Positions 34,453 through 45,012 of a stretch of DNA of 64,000 nucleotides are shown one piece after another. How positions within the stretch are numbered: position 1 is the first letter of the stretch; the number at the start of each line of letters is the position of its first letter. Under the pieces are notes generated by a model that had not been told where the DNA came from, made no database searches, and saw only the letters and a program-made list of their open reading frames with translations. Source of the stretch: Paraburkholderia phenazinium. Its GTDB lineage: Bacteria; Pseudomonadota; Gammaproteobacteria; Burkholderiales; Burkholderiaceae. The position numbers and the translations under genes are program-made. Location of the stretch: NCBI RefSeq assembly GCF_900141745.1, contig NZ_FSRM01000001.1, positions 3,844,001-3,908,000 of the forward strand, read 5' to 3'.

Positions 34453-36249
34453 TCAAGCCGCGTTCTGCTGAAACTGGATGCGATGCAGATGCGCGTACAG
34501 CCCGTCTTGCTCGAGCAGTTCGCGATGACTGCCGCGCTCGACGATGCGCCCGGCTTCCAGCACCAGAATCCGGTCGGCACGCTCGATGGTGGACAGACGG
34601 TGTGCGATGACGAGCGTGGTGCGCCCCTTCATTAGCGTTTCCAGCGCGGCCTGCACATGGCGTTCCGATTCCGAATCGAGCGCCGAGGTGGCTTCGTCGA
34701 GGATCAGGATCGGCGCGTCCTTGTAGATGGCGCGCGCGATCGCCAGACGCTGGCGCTGACCGCCCGAGAGCATCAGGCCGTTGTCGCCGACCAGCGTCTC
34801 GGTGCCCTTCGGCATGGATTGGACGGTATCCCACAGGTTCGCCGCCTGCAGCGCCGCTTTCACCTTCTCGGGATCTGCCGTCTGGCCGTAAGCGACGTTG
34901 TGCGCGATCGTGTCGTTGAACAGCACGACGTCCTGGCTAACCATGGCAATCTGGCTGCGCAGCGCGTGAATGCCGTACTCCGGCAAAGCGACGCCGTCGA
35001 CCAGAATCTCGCCGTCCGTCGGATCGAAGAAACGCGGCAGCAGGTTGACGAGCGTGGTTTTGCCGCTGCCCGAGGGGCCCGCCAATGCCACCATCTCGCC
35101 CGGCGCGACCTTGAACGACACACGGTCGAGGGTCTGTCGTTCGTGCGTACTGGTGGCGCCATAGTTGAACGAGACGTCGCGGAACTCGACTTCGCCCGAT
35201 GCGTGATCAAGCGGCTTGCCGCCGCCCTGCGGCTCGGACGGTTCGTCGATCAGACCGAAGATCAGTTCGGCAGCGGTCATGCCGCGTTGCAGCGGCTGAT
35301 TGACGTCCATCAGATGCTTGAGCGGCGAGACAATCAGGAGCATCGCCGTAATGAAACCAACGAAGCCACCCACCGTGGTTCCGCCATGCGCCGATTGCAC
35401 GACCGCAATCGTGACTACCACCGCCAGCGCAATCGACACCAGAAACTGGGTAAGCGGCTGGGCGAGTCCACCCGACGCAATCATGCGCAGCGAGTAACCT
35501 CGCAGGCGACGGCTCATTTGGGCAAAGCGATCCATCTCATACTGCTCGCCGTTGTGCACCTTGACCACCTTGTAGCCGCCCACCGTCTCCTCGACGATGT
35601 ACGACAACTCATTGGTGAACATCTGGTTTTCGCGATTGAGCCGGCGCAGCTTCCGGTTGATCTTGCCGATCACCCAGCCGATTACCGGCAGCATCACCGC
35701 GACAATCAACGTCAGTTTCCAGTCGAGCCAGAACAGATAGCCGAGCAGGTACAGGACCGTCAGCGAATCGCGCACCAGCGTAATCAGCACGCCCAACAGC
35801 ACGTTGAGAATCTGGTTGACCTCAAACACGATTGCGTTGATGACGGTACTTGCGGTCTCGCGTTGAAAGAAGCCGACGCTCGTGTGAACCAGCCGCTCGA
35901 ACATTTCCAGGCGCAAGCGTAGCAGGACCGTATTCGAGATGTACGCGATCAGGTACCCCGACGCGTATTGGGAAACGCCCCGCACCACCGCGAGCACGAG
36001 AATACCAAGCGGCACCATCCATACCAGGCCATGCACGGCATTCGGGCCGAAGCCCTTGTCCAGCAGCGGCTTGAGCATCATGGGAATCAGCGCGTCAGTG
36101 CCGGCGCTGACAGCCATGGCGACAATCGCACCAATCAGGGTCCAAAGGACCGGCTTGATATACGGCCAAAGCCGGCTCAGTAAGGCGGCAGGCGATGTGA
36201 CATCTCCTGATCCGCCGATGACTTTGCTTAACGTGGGCTTCGCGCTCAA
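34453..36249 (-). CDS. msbA: Lipid A-core flippase MsbA (TTG start)
   Basis: This 598-residue half-transporter has six membrane helices (about 1-310) and an ABC ATPase with Walker [10 protein letters not shown], signature [14 protein letters not shown], Walker [15 protein letters not shown] and H-loop IAHRLST. MsbA flips lipid A-core across the inner membrane. A TTG at 36249, with AGAGGA six bases upstream, gives the start (M)[12 protein letters not shown], as in other Burkholderia MsbA proteins. The ATG at 36309 would add 20 unrelated residues. It is the first gene of an operon with the family 4 glycosyltransferase. Confidence 0.93.
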   Translation of the reverse strand: MSAKPTLSKVIGGSGDVTSPAALLSRLWPYIKPVLWTLIGAIVAMAVSAGTDALIPMMLKPLLDKGFGPNAVHGLVWMVPLGILVLAVVRGVSQYASGYLIAYISNTVLLRLRLEMFERLVHTSVGFFQRETASTVINAIVFEVNQILNVLLGVLITLVRDSLTVLYLLGYLFWLDWKLTLIVAVMLPVIGWVIGKINRKLRRLNRENQMFTNELSYIVEETVGGYKVVKVHNGEQYEMDRFAQMSRRLRGYSLRMIASGGLAQPLTQFLVSIALAVVVTIAVVQSAHGGTTVGGFVGFITAMLLIVSPLKHLMDVNQPLQRGMTAAELIFGLIDEPSEPQGGGKPLDHASGEVEFRDVSFNYGATSTHERQTLDRVSFKVAPGEMVALAGPSGSGKTTLVNLLPRFFDPTDGEILVDGVALPEYGIHALRSQIAMVSQDVVLFNDTIAHNVAYGQTADPEKVKAALQAANLWDTVQSMPKGTETLVGDNGLMLSGGQRQRLAIARAIYKDAPILILDEATSALDSESERHVQAALETLMKGRTTLVIAHRLSTIERADRILVLEAGRIVERGSHRELLEQDGLYAHLHRIQFQQNAA

Positions 36250-36492
36250 GGAATCCTCTGAAAAGGCGAACAAGGCATCCGCCCGGTGGGCGAATCCTGA
36301 ATACCGCATTGTAAACGGTTGGGCGAACTGGATACCTGGGGCCGTTGTGCCCCGGTGACACCAGACCGGTAGTGGTTCTTACGGTTTGTTCCGTGCGGGC
36401 TCAAGGTGGGTGCCAAGGGCGTGAGACGGCGGTGCGCTGTGTATACTTCCCCGACGCATTTTGCCCATCCGCCCCCTCTCCGCTAATCAGGC

Positions 36493-37251
36493 ATGAAAGA
36501 AACCACCCTCGGCGTCGCCATCATCACAAAAAACGCGGCGTCGCGCCTGGCCGAGTGCCTCGCCGCCGTGGCGTTCGCCGACGCGATCGTCGTGATCGAC
36601 GGCGGCAGCACCGACGGCACCGTCGAGATTGCCCGCGCACACGGCGCCCGCGTGCTGCAGGAGCCCGACTGGCCGGGCTTCGGGCCGCAGAAGAACCGCG
36701 CGCTGGATGCGCTCGACACCGGCTGGATCCTCTCCATCGACGCCGACGAAATCGTCACGCCCGAGCTCGCTGCGGCGATCCGCGCCGCAATCGACGCGCC
36801 GTCCGCGGAGGTTTACGCGGTGGACCGCCTCTCGAGCTTCTGCGGACACTGGATCAGGCATAGCGGCTGGTATCCGGACTGGATCCCGCGCCTCTTCAGA
36901 CGCGGCGCCGCGCGCTTCTCCGATGACCTGGTGCATGAACGGCTAGTGTTCGATACGCCGGCACAACGGCTGACCGGCAAGTTGATGCACTACTCGTACG
37001 AAGACTTCGAAACCGTGCTGCGCAAGCTCGATACCTATTCGACAGCGGGCGCGCAACAACGCCACGCCGCAGGCAAAGGCGGCAGCTTTGGCAAGGCGCT
37101 TGGGCGCGGTGCGTGGGCATTCGTGCGCACCTACGTGCTGCGGCGCGGCTTTCTGGACGGACGCGCCGGCTTCATGATCGCGATGTTCAACGCGGAAACG
37201 GTGTACTACCGGTTTCTGAAGCTCGCACGCCTGGGCGCGCGGGAGCGGTAG
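36493..37251 (+). CDS. Family 2 glycosyltransferase, WaaE/KdtX-like
   Basis: This 252-residue enzyme has the compact form of LPS core glucosyltransferases of the WaaE/KdtX type: GVAIITKNAASRLAECLAAV, VVIDGGSTDGTVEIA, GFGPQKNRALD and the metal-binding ILSIDADEIVTPEL. The motif GWYPDWIPRLFRRG is also typical. These enzymes add a glucose or related sugar to the first heptose of the core. It is divergent from msbA and converges on dnaE. Confidence 0.85.
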   Translation: MKETTLGVAIITKNAASRLAECLAAVAFADAIVVIDGGSTDGTVEIARAHGARVLQEPDWPGFGPQKNRALDALDTGWILSIDADEIVTPELAAAIRAAIDAPSAEVYAVDRLSSFCGHWIRHSGWYPDWIPRLFRRGAARFSDDLVHERLVFDTPAQRLTGKLMHYSYEDFETVLRKLDTYSTAGAQQRHAAGKGGSFGKALGRGAWAFVRTYVLRRGFLDGRAGFMIAMFNAETVYYRFLKLARLGARER

Positions 37252-37343
37252 GCGTACGTCATGGCTTTCACGCGAGTGCCTGGCGCTACCGGTGTTTCTC
37301 GCGGGTTTTGATGCGCCCGGCACGCGCCAGGTGCCGCTAGCGA

Positions 37344-37363
37344 GCCCGCGCGGAAGCGCGGGC
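37344..37363. terminator. Hairpin between convergent glycosyltransferase and dnaE genes
   Basis: GCCCGCGC and GCGCGGGC form a perfect stem closed by a GGAA tetraloop, eight bases from the dnaE stop. There is no U-run. Confidence 0.5.
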
Positions 37364-37371
37364 CGCGCCGG

Positions 37372-40300
37372 TCAGTAGACGATCTCGATCGAACTTCCAG
37401 CGAACTCGCCACGCAGCGCCGCGAGCAGTTCATCCGTGGGCTTGACGCGCCATGCGTCGCCGAGGCGCACTTCGCCCTCGGCATTCTCGCTGCGATAGAC
37501 GATCTGCACCGCTAATCCGTTCGGGATGTGTACCGGCTGACGTTGACGACCGCCATCACCGCCGTAGCCTCCACCGTTGCGGCCACCGCCACCACCACCG
37601 AAACCGCCGCCGCGCGATGGCGTCGCAGGTGCCTGCGCGGTCTGCGGCTCATCAGCCCCCGCGCTGTGCGCTTCCAGCACGCGACGCAGCGCGAGCGCAT
37701 CGGCGTTGCCGTTCATCTGCACCTTGACCGCCTCTGCATAGCGGCAACGCGCACGGCCGAGGTCCATCACGGTTTCAACGGTGAAGCGGATGCCGCCGGT
37801 GAATGCGTCGTTGCGCGCCTGGCCTTGCACCACCAGCAATTCGTCTTCCTTGAACAGCTGCTTGTGCGCTTCGAAGGTCTCGTTGAAGACCGTCACTTCG
37901 CATTGACCGGTGCCGTCATCGAGCAGTGCAATCAGCATCTTGCCGCGCTGGGTCATCTGCGTGCGCAGCGACGCAATCACGCCGGCGATCAGCTTGTCGC
38001 GCCCTTCCTTCAGCTCGCCGATTTTCTGGCGCGCGAAGCGGCGCACTTCGTCCTTGTAGGCGTCGAAAAGGTGGCCCGACAGGTAGAAACCGAGCGCACC
38101 CTTCTCTTCCTGCAGTTTCTTCTTTTCCGCCCATTCGGGTTCGTCGACCAGCTCATGACCTTGCGACGGCGCGTCACCCATGTCGAACAGGCCTGCCTGC
38201 ATCGCATTAGCGCTGGCTTGATCGGCGGCTTCCATGGCTAGCGACACCGACGCGATCAACTGCGCGCGATTCGCATGCAGCGTGTCGAACGCTCCGGCAC
38301 GGATCAGCGCTTCCACCGTCCGACGGTTGACGATACGCCGGTCGATGCGGTTGCAAAAATCGAACAGGTCGATGAACGGCCCTTCTTCGCGCGCCCGCAG
38401 AATTTCTTCAATCGCGTTCTGACCGCTGCCCTTGATAGCGCCCAGACCATAACGGATCGTCTTCGAACGCTTGCCGTCTGCTTCCGCAACCGGCTCGAAG
38501 CGATACGCCGACAGATTGATGTCCGGCGGCAAAACGGCCATCTTGTTCGTGATGCAGTCTTCGAACAGGATCTTGACCTTGTCGGTATCGTCCATGGCGA
38601 GCGACATATTCGCTGCCATGAATTCGGCCGGATGGTGCGCCTTGAGCCACGCGGTGTGATACGCGAGCAGTGCATAGGCCGCCGCGTGCGACTTGTTGAA
38701 GCCGTAGCCGGCGAACTTCTCCATCAAGTCGAAGATTTCGTCGGCTTTCTCGCCCGTCAGGCCGTTCTTCGCTGCACCTTCGCGGAACAACGCGCGGTGC
38801 TCGGCCATTTCCTCGGCCTTCTTCTTACCCATCGCGCGACGCAGCAAGTCAGCGCCACCGAGCGAATAGCCGCCGATGATCTGCGCCATCTGCATCACCT
38901 GCTCCTGATAGACCATGATGCCGTAGGTCTCTTTCAGAACAGGTTCGACGCGCGGGTCCGGATACTCCACCACTTCACGGCCGTGCTTGCGCGCGCAAAA
39001 GCTAGGGATCAGGTCCATCGGGCCCGGACGGTAGAGCGCCACCAGCGCGATGATGTCCTCGAAGCGGTCAGGTTGCGCGTCTTTCAGCATGCCTTGCATG
39101 CCGCGGCTTTCCAGCTGGAACACGGCGACCGTGTTGGCCTTCTTGAGGATCGAGAACGACGCCGGATCGTCGAGCGGCACCTGCGCGAGCGACCAGTCCT
39201 GCTTCGACGGATCGAGCCTGCGGATATAGCGCTCGGCCCAGTCGAGGATCGTCAGCGTGGTGAGACCCAAAAAGTCGAACTTGACGAGGCCGACCGCTTC
39301 CACGTCGTCCTTGTCGTACTGGCTCACGACACCGCTCTCGTCGCCCTGCGTGTAGAGCGGGCAGAAGTCAGTGAGCTTGCCGGGTGCGATCAGCACCCCG
39401 CCCGCGTGCATGCCGACGTTACGCGTCAAGCCTTCCACGCGCTGCGCGAGTTCGATCAGCTGATGCACTTCGTCTTCGTTGTCGAAGCGCTCCTGTAGCA
39501 GCGGCTCTTCCTTCATCGCGTCGGCAATCGTGACGTGCTTGCCGGGTTTGAACGGAATCAGCTTGGCGATGCCGTCGGTGAACATGTAGCCGAGATCGAG
39601 CACCCGACCGATGTCGCGCACGGCTGCCTTCGCCGCCATCGTGCCGAAGGTGGCGATCTGCGACACCGCGTCCGCGCCGTACTTTTCCTTCACGTACTGG
39701 ATGACGCGATCGCGCCCGTGCTGACAGAAGTCGATGTCGAAGTCAGGCATCGACACCCGTTCCGGATTCAGGAAACGTTCGAACAGCAGGTTGTAGCGCA
39801 GCGGATCGAGGTCGGTCACGCCGAGAGCATAGGCGACCAGCGAGCCCGCGCCCGAACCCCGGCCCGGCCCAACCGGCACGCCATTGTTCTTGGCCCAGTT
39901 AATGAAGTCCGCCACGATCAGGAAGTAGCCTGGGAAGCCCATCTTGATGATCGTGCCGCACTCGAATTCGAGGCGGTTGTAGTACGTCTCGCGCTGTGCC
40001 TCGCGATCCGCCTCGTTCGGGTACAACTGTTCGAGGCGCTTTTCCAGCCCTTCCTTCGAGAGGTGCACAAGGTAGTCGTCGAGCGACATGCCGTCCGGCG
40101 TCGGGAACAGCGGCAGCTTCGGCTTGCCGAGTTCGAGCGTCAGGTTGCAGCGGCGCGCAATCTCAACGGTGTTGGCAAGCGCCGACGGAATATCCGCGAA
40201 CAACGCTGCCATTTCCTCTTGCGTGCGGAAATACTGCTCGGTCGTGAAGCGCTTCTGGCGACGCGGATTCGCAAGCATGTCGCCTTCCGAAATACACACG

Positions 40301-40950
40301 CGCGCTTCGTGCGCGGTGAAGTCGTCGGGCGTCATGAACTGCAGCGGGTGAGTGGCGACTACCGGCAGCTTGAGCGACGCCGCTAGCGTCACTGCCTGCT
40401 GCACGTAGGCGTCGCCGCCAGGCTGACCGCAGCGTTGCAACTCGATATAGAAACCGTTCGGAAAAACCTTGGCCCAGTGTTGCGCGTTGCGCCGCGCCGC
40501 ATCTTCGTTACCGGCCGCGAGCGCCATACCGATATCGCCCTGCTGCGCGCCGGACAGCGCCAGCAGCCCTTCACCGAGCCCGGTTTCGAGCCAGCCGGCC
40601 TCGACCTCGGCGCGACCGCGATACTGATTGGTGAGCCACGCCTTGGTGAGCAACTCGCACAGGTTCAGATAGCCGCGCTTGTCTTTAACCAGAAGCAGCA
40701 GGCGCGAGGGCTTGTCGCGATCATCCGGATTGGTTATCCAGACATCACAGCCAGCAATGGGTTTGACCCCTTTGCCGCGGGCTTCCTTGTAGAAACGGAC
40801 GAGGCCGAAGGCGTTGCCGAGGTCGGTGAGCGCGAGCGCCCCCTGACCGTCTTTGGCCGCGGCCGCGACGATGTCGTCAAGGCGCACGATGCCGTCGGCA
40901 ATCGAGAATTCGGAGTGAACGCGGAGATGAACGAAGCGAGGATCTGACAT
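37372..40950 (-). CDS. dnaE: DNA polymerase III alpha subunit
   Basis: This 1192-residue protein is the replicative polymerase catalytic subunit. The PHP domain opens with FVHLRVHSEFSIADGI. The palm has the catalytic PDFDIDFCQHGRD motif, and downstream are the finger, beta-binding and OB-fold regions. It lacks the PolC exonuclease and the DnaE2/ImuC pattern. Near the C-terminus (gene 37540-37622) is a Gly-rich stretch of about 28 residues before QPVHIPNGLAVQIVY. ATG 40950 fits the conserved start; 40992 would add 14 residues. It is divergent from trhO. Confidence 0.95.
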   Translation of the reverse strand: MSDPRFVHLRVHSEFSIADGIVRLDDIVAAAAKDGQGALALTDLGNAFGLVRFYKEARGKGVKPIAGCDVWITNPDDRDKPSRLLLLVKDKRGYLNLCELLTKAWLTNQYRGRAEVEAGWLETGLGEGLLALSGAQQGDIGMALAAGNEDAARRNAQHWAKVFPNGFYIELQRCGQPGGDAYVQQAVTLAASLKLPVVATHPLQFMTPDDFTAHEARVCISEGDMLANPRRQKRFTTEQYFRTQEEMAALFADIPSALANTVEIARRCNLTLELGKPKLPLFPTPDGMSLDDYLVHLSKEGLEKRLEQLYPNEADREAQRETYYNRLEFECGTIIKMGFPGYFLIVADFINWAKNNGVPVGPGRGSGAGSLVAYALGVTDLDPLRYNLLFERFLNPERVSMPDFDIDFCQHGRDRVIQYVKEKYGADAVSQIATFGTMAAKAAVRDIGRVLDLGYMFTDGIAKLIPFKPGKHVTIADAMKEEPLLQERFDNEDEVHQLIELAQRVEGLTRNVGMHAGGVLIAPGKLTDFCPLYTQGDESGVVSQYDKDDVEAVGLVKFDFLGLTTLTILDWAERYIRRLDPSKQDWSLAQVPLDDPASFSILKKANTVAVFQLESRGMQGMLKDAQPDRFEDIIALVALYRPGPMDLIPSFCARKHGREVVEYPDPRVEPVLKETYGIMVYQEQVMQMAQIIGGYSLGGADLLRRAMGKKKAEEMAEHRALFREGAAKNGLTGEKADEIFDLMEKFAGYGFNKSHAAAYALLAYHTAWLKAHHPAEFMAANMSLAMDDTDKVKILFEDCITNKMAVLPPDINLSAYRFEPVAEADGKRSKTIRYGLGAIKGSGQNAIEEILRAREEGPFIDLFDFCNRIDRRIVNRRTVEALIRAGAFDTLHANRAQLIASVSLAMEAADQASANAMQAGLFDMGDAPSQGHELVDEPEWAEKKKLQEEKGALGFYLSGHLFDAYKDEVRRFARQKIGELKEGRDKLIAGVIASLRTQMTQRGKMLIALLDDGTGQCEVTVFNETFEAHKQLFKEDELLVVQGQARNDAFTGGIRFTVETVMDLGRARCRYAEAVKVQMNGNADALALRRVLEAHSAGADEPQTAQAPATPSRGGGFGGGGGGRNGGGYGGDGGRQRQPVHIPNGLAVQIVYRSENAEGEVRLGDAWRVKPTDELLAALRGEFAGSSIEIVY

Positions 40951-41308
40951 GGGCGTTATTGTAACTCCACCCTCCCGAAGATTTGAGAGCAAACAGACGC
41001 GCTAGCCATCCGGCCAGGGGAGGCCACTGCGCGACCCGCGATCGCGGTGGCGCCAACCGTTGACCGGCCCCGCGAGCCACCGGCGCGACACCATTTGCAA
41101 GGCGTAAAACGCGATCTACCCGGCACAATTCAACCGTGCCTTGCGCTGCCGCAACCGGATAGCCATTCGGCCGACTCGGGCAACCCGGCCGCTTGAGGGA
41201 TAATACGGGTTTCGCCCAATTTGCCGTGGCCGCGCCACGCACGCGGCCTTCCACGGCCGCACGTGCGTCTGCAGCGCCGCCGGGCCACTTTTTTACCGTT
41301 GGACCATC
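40951..41308. promoter_or_regulatory. Divergent promoter region of dnaE and trhO
   Basis: This 358-base GC-rich gap should hold both promoters. A GATAAT at 41198-41203 is a possible plus-strand -10. No ORF was supported. Confidence 0.4.
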
Positions 41309-42172
41309 ATGAGCATCGTCAATCTCGCCGCCTACCAGTTTGAGACCCTCGAAGCGACTGCCGAGTGGCGCCCGCTCGTCACTGAGCGGTGCAACGCACT
41401 GGGCCTGCGCGGCACCATCCTGCTCGCGCCCGAGGGCATCAACCTGTTCGTCGCAGGCACACCGGAAGCCGCGCAGGGGTTCATCGACTACATCCGCCAC
41501 GATCCGCTATTCGAGGGCAAGTTCGCGAAGCTGCAGTTCAAGGAGAGCCTGTCCGAGAAGCAGCCGTTCCGCCGCATGCTGGTGAAACTGAAGCGCGAGA
41601 TCATCACCATGAAGAAGCCAGCGATCCGGCCGGAACTGGGCCGCGCGCCGTCCGTGGACGCACCCACGCTGAAGGCCTGGCTCGACCGTGGCCATGACGA
41701 CGAAGGCCGGCCGGTCGTAATGCTGGACACACGCAACGCGTTCGAAGTGGATGTCGGCACATTCGATGACGCGCTCGACTACCGCATCCACAAATTCAGC
41801 GAGTTTCCGGCGGTGATCGAACAGAACCGCGCCGACCTGGAAGGCAAGACGGTGGTGTCCTTCTGCACCGGCGGGATTCGTTGCGAGAAGGCGGCGATCC
41901 ACATGAAGGAAGTGGGCATCGAAAACGTGTACCAACTCGAGGGCGGCATCCTCAAGTATTTCGAGGAAGTGGGCGGTGCGCATTACCACGGCGAGTGTTT
42001 CGTGTTCGACTACCGCACCGCTCTCGATCCCGAGCTGAAGCCGACAGCGACGGCGCAATGCTTTGGCTGCCGCGCAGTGGTGAGTCCAGAGGCTCAACAA
42101 TCGCCGCTGTACGTCCCGGGCAAGACGTGTCCCGAATGCCATCCGGATCGGAACGCTGTGCGCGCAGCCTGA
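41309..42172 (+). CDS. trhO: tRNA uridine(34) hydroxylase TrhO (rhodanese family, YceA)
   Basis: This 287-residue protein has the TrhO layout: an N-terminal acylphosphatase-like region ([18 protein letters not shown]), a rhodanese domain with the active cysteine in [12 protein letters not shown], and a C-terminal Cys-rich segment ([13 protein letters not shown], then TCPECH) that may bind zinc. TrhO hydroxylates uridine 34 in tRNA using O2, feeding synthesis of 5-methoxy or 5-oxyacetic uridine. ATG 41309 fits the family start. GluQ, another tRNA-modification gene, starts 37 bases downstream, so an operon is likely. Confidence 0.92.
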   Translation: MSIVNLAAYQFETLEATAEWRPLVTERCNALGLRGTILLAPEGINLFVAGTPEAAQGFIDYIRHDPLFEGKFAKLQFKESLSEKQPFRRMLVKLKREIITMKKPAIRPELGRAPSVDAPTLKAWLDRGHDDEGRPVVMLDTRNAFEVDVGTFDDALDYRIHKFSEFPAVIEQNRADLEGKTVVSFCTGGIRCEKAAIHMKEVGIENVYQLEGGILKYFEEVGGAHYHGECFVFDYRTALDPELKPTATAQCFGCRAVVSPEAQQSPLYVPGKTCPECHPDRNAVRAA

Positions 42173-42208
42173 CAGGCACGAAAACGGCACCGGACCGAGA
42201 ACCCGAAC

Positions 42209-43150
42209 ATGAGTTACCGCGGCCGTTTTGCCCCCTCCCCCACGGGGCCGCTGCATTTTGGCTCGCTCGTAAGCGCTCTTGCGAGCTGGCTGGATGCACG
42301 CGCGCACAATGGCGTATGGCTGGTGAGAATCGAGGACATCGACGGACCGCGCACGGTACCCGGCGCAGCCGAGGACATCCTGAAGACTCTCGACCAGTTC
42401 GGCCTGCATGCGGACGAACGGCCCATCTGGCAAAGCGAGCGCACGGAACGCTACCAGCAGGCGCTGGACCAACTGCGGGCCGCCGGCCTTGTGTATCCAT
42501 GCGGCTGCACACGCAAGGAGATCAGCGATTCGCTGCTGAACGCCCACGCCCGCAACACCACACTTGCCTACCCTGGCACATGCCGCAACGGCCTGCACGG
42601 CAAACCCGCGCGCGCGTGGAGGTTGCGCGTGCCGGATGAGGATGTCGAGACGCATGCGGGAGAGGACGCGGCGGGGAACCCCGCAAGACGTACTGAAAGA
42701 GGCTCCGCGACGATCATGTTCGACGACAGCTGGCAGGATTTTCAGACGCAGAATCTGGCGACTGAGGTAGGCGACTTCGTGTTGCGACGCGCGGATGACC
42801 AGTGGGCATATCAACTGGCGGTGGTAGTAGATGACGCGGACGCGGGCATTACGCACATTGTGCGAGGCGCCGACTTGTTGGACTCGACGGCACGTCAGAT
42901 CTACCTGCAACGTTGCCTGGGTGTGCCGACACCGTCCTACCTGCACGTCCCTGTGGTAACGAATCGCGAAGGCGAGAAATTAAGCAAGCAAAATGGGGCG
43001 ACGGCGTTGGACACAAGCCGTCCGTTGGACGCACTGCGCGCGGCAGCGGCGCATCTAGGGCTGGATATGGGCAACGAGCGCCACGAATCGCTGGAAGCGT
43101 TCTATGACGCGGCGATAACGGCCTGGGCGAGACTCCTTAAGAAGAAGTAG
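42209..43150 (+). CDS. gluQ: Glutamyl-Q tRNA(Asp) synthetase
   Basis: This 313-residue protein is a truncated glutamyl-tRNA synthetase paralogue that attaches glutamate to the queuosine base of tRNA-Asp. It has [18 protein letters not shown], the [12 protein letters not shown] motif, the Cys-type zinc site around [10 protein letters not shown], and the KMSKS variant EKLSKQNGA. It lacks the anticodon-binding domain of true GluRS. It follows trhO closely, joining two wobble-position modification enzymes. Its 3' end overlaps the end of the convergent rhlE gene by 14 bases. Confidence 0.93.
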   Translation: MSYRGRFAPSPTGPLHFGSLVSALASWLDARAHNGVWLVRIEDIDGPRTVPGAAEDILKTLDQFGLHADERPIWQSERTERYQQALDQLRAAGLVYPCGCTRKEISDSLLNAHARNTTLAYPGTCRNGLHGKPARAWRLRVPDEDVETHAGEDAAGNPARRTERGSATIMFDDSWQDFQTQNLATEVGDFVLRRADDQWAYQLAVVVDDADAGITHIVRGADLLDSTARQIYLQRCLGVPTPSYLHVPVVTNREGEKLSKQNGATALDTSRPLDALRAAAAHLGLDMGNERHESLEAFYDAAITAWARLLKKK

Positions 43151-44606
43151 TCCGCCTCGGCATCCCAAACCCACCCAACAACGCAGCCAACGGCTGCTTC
43201 GAAACCGGCTTCTGCGCGGCAGCAACCTCATCCGCCTCATCAATCTTCCGACTAGCGGAAGGCGAAGGCTCGTACGGCTTGGAAAAGAAGTCGTCAACAG
43301 GCTGTTGCCGATGATGATGCGGCCGCTCAAACGACGAAGCCCCCGCACCGGAACCCGCAGCCCCAGCGCGACGACGCCCACCACCGCGCTCATCCCTCTC
43401 ACGCCGCGGCGCGCGCTCTTCATGATGATGCCGAACAGGCACCTCAACAGTAAGCCGCTGCACATCGAGCGGCCGCTTGATCAGCTTCTCGATATCAGCA
43501 AGCTGCTTGCGTTCATTCGGGCTGCACAAGGAAAGCGCATCTCCCGAAGCCCCAGCACGCCCAGTGCGCCCAATCCGATGCACATAATCTTCGGCATTGA
43601 ACGGCAGATCGAAGTTAATCACAGCCGGAAGCTCGACAATATCAAGCCCACGCGCGGCAACATCAGTAGCAACCAGCGCTTCGATCTCACCGCGCTTGAA
43701 CGCATCGAGAGCCTGCATCCGCTCGTTCTGCGTGCGATCGCCATGAATCGCCGTAGCCACTACCCCGTCGCGCTCGAGATTGCGCGCCAGGCGGCTAGCC
43801 CCAATCTTGCTGTTGCAAAACACGATCACCTGCTTCAAACCGCGCTCGCGAATCAGTTGCACTACGGCGCCGGTCTTATCCCCTTCGGCCACTTCATAAA
43901 CCGTCTGGGTAACATTGGTTGCCGTCGAATTGCTGCGCGCTACTTCGATAGTCTGCGGATTGCGCAGATACGTCGCCGCCAGCTTCTTGATTTCACCTGA
44001 GAACGTCGCGGAAAACAGCAGCGTCTGACGTTCCTTCGGCAGCAGATTCAGAATGCGCTGCAGATCCGGCAAGAAGCCCATATCGAGCATCCGGTCGGCT
44101 TCGTCCAGCACCAGCATCTGCACCTGACCCAGGTTGGCCGTCTTCTGCTGCACATGATCGAGCAGACGCCCGGGCGTCGCGATCAGAATCTCGACGCCGC
44201 GTCGCAGCTGATCCGACTGCGGATTCATATCCACGCCACCGAACACCACAGCGCTACGCAGCGCCGTATGTTTAGCGTACGCATGCACGTTGGCGGCAAC
44301 CTGGTCGGCGAGTTCACGAGTCGGTGTCAGAATCAGGGCACGCACCGGGTGGCGAGCCGGCGAAGCGCTGGTGCTCGCATGCGGCAGCAGACGCTGGATG
44401 ATCGGCAGCGAAAAACTCGCGGTCTTGCCGGTGCCGGTTTGCGCGGCGCCCATCACATCGCGACCCGACAAGACGACGGGGATCGCCTGCTCCTGGATCG
44501 GTGTAGGCGTCGTGTAGCCCTGCTCCACAATGGCTTTCAGGATGTCGGGCGCGAGGCCAAACTGATCGAAGTTCGCGGTAGCGGGGGTGACGGCTATGTC
44601 GGACAT
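43137..44606 (-). CDS. rhlE: DEAD-box RNA helicase RhlE
   Basis: This 489-residue helicase has all core motifs: Q-motif region [50 protein letters not shown], and the C-terminal-domain motifs [11 protein letters not shown] and [10 protein letters not shown]. After the core comes a basic Arg/Gly/Ala-rich tail of about 100 residues, as in RhlE proteins that remodel ribosomal RNA and act in mRNA decay or cold adaptation. ATG 44606 is chosen because the Q-motif region follows at the normal distance; 44702 would add 32 unlike residues. The 5' region can fold strongly. Confidence 0.92.
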   Translation of the reverse strand: MSDIAVTPATANFDQFGLAPDILKAIVEQGYTTPTPIQEQAIPVVLSGRDVMGAAQTGTGKTASFSLPIIQRLLPHASTSASPARHPVRALILTPTRELADQVAANVHAYAKHTALRSAVVFGGVDMNPQSDQLRRGVEILIATPGRLLDHVQQKTANLGQVQMLVLDEADRMLDMGFLPDLQRILNLLPKERQTLLFSATFSGEIKKLAATYLRNPQTIEVARSNSTATNVTQTVYEVAEGDKTGAVVQLIRERGLKQVIVFCNSKIGASRLARNLERDGVVATAIHGDRTQNERMQALDAFKRGEIEALVATDVAARGLDIVELPAVINFDLPFNAEDYVHRIGRTGRAGASGDALSLCSPNERKQLADIEKLIKRPLDVQRLTVEVPVRHHHEERAPRRERDERGGGRRRAGAAGSGAGASSFERPHHHRQQPVDDFFSKPYEPSPSASRKIDEADEVAAAQKPVSKQPLAALLGGFGMPRRTTSS

Positions 44607-45012
44607 GGTGGCTTTCGCTAAAAATGCCCCTGCGCGGGGGGCGCGGCAGCGGCCGGGGCCGCGTAGGGCATCAGGATGAAGCGGAGCCACGGCGTGCCGC
44701 ACGGGACCCGATCTAGTCAGGGAAGGATGCAGCCGGCTCCGGCCGACGGAAACACCCGCCGGAAAGGCCGGTATTGTAGCACTTCAGCAAAAACACTCAT
44801 GGCGCATGCGCCCGCTTTCTGCTCACACCCCGGAAAACGGGGCGCAAGAGCGCCGGGAACGGCTACAAGCCCGCACAGACTAGGGTATGCAGGCGACAGT
44901 CCTGTGACAGCGCATCAAGCGGGAGCGGGCTGTGGCCGAAGCACTGCAAACGTATGACAAACGTAAGCCGGAGCGGTCGCCCCGTCGCCCTTCAACCACT
45001 CTCACTCCCAGA
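44607..45012. promoter_or_regulatory. Upstream region of rhlE with structured leader
   Basis: This 406-base gap holds the rhlE promoter and leader. A minus-strand extended -10 (TGCTACAAT, with TACAAT at 44778-44773) would give a leader of about 160 bases. Near its 3' end ATGCCCCTGCGCGG at 44624-44637 pairs imperfectly with CCGCGTAGGGCAT at 44659-44671. No ORF was found. Confidence 0.45.

Noticed and set aside
38275..39498. 407-codon open frame antisense to dnaE
   Set aside because: It lies wholly inside a clear polymerase gene and its Arg/His-rich translation matches no family.
41507..42946. 479-codon minus-strand frame across trhO and gluQ
   Set aside because: Both overlapped genes are certain, and the antisense product has no known motif.
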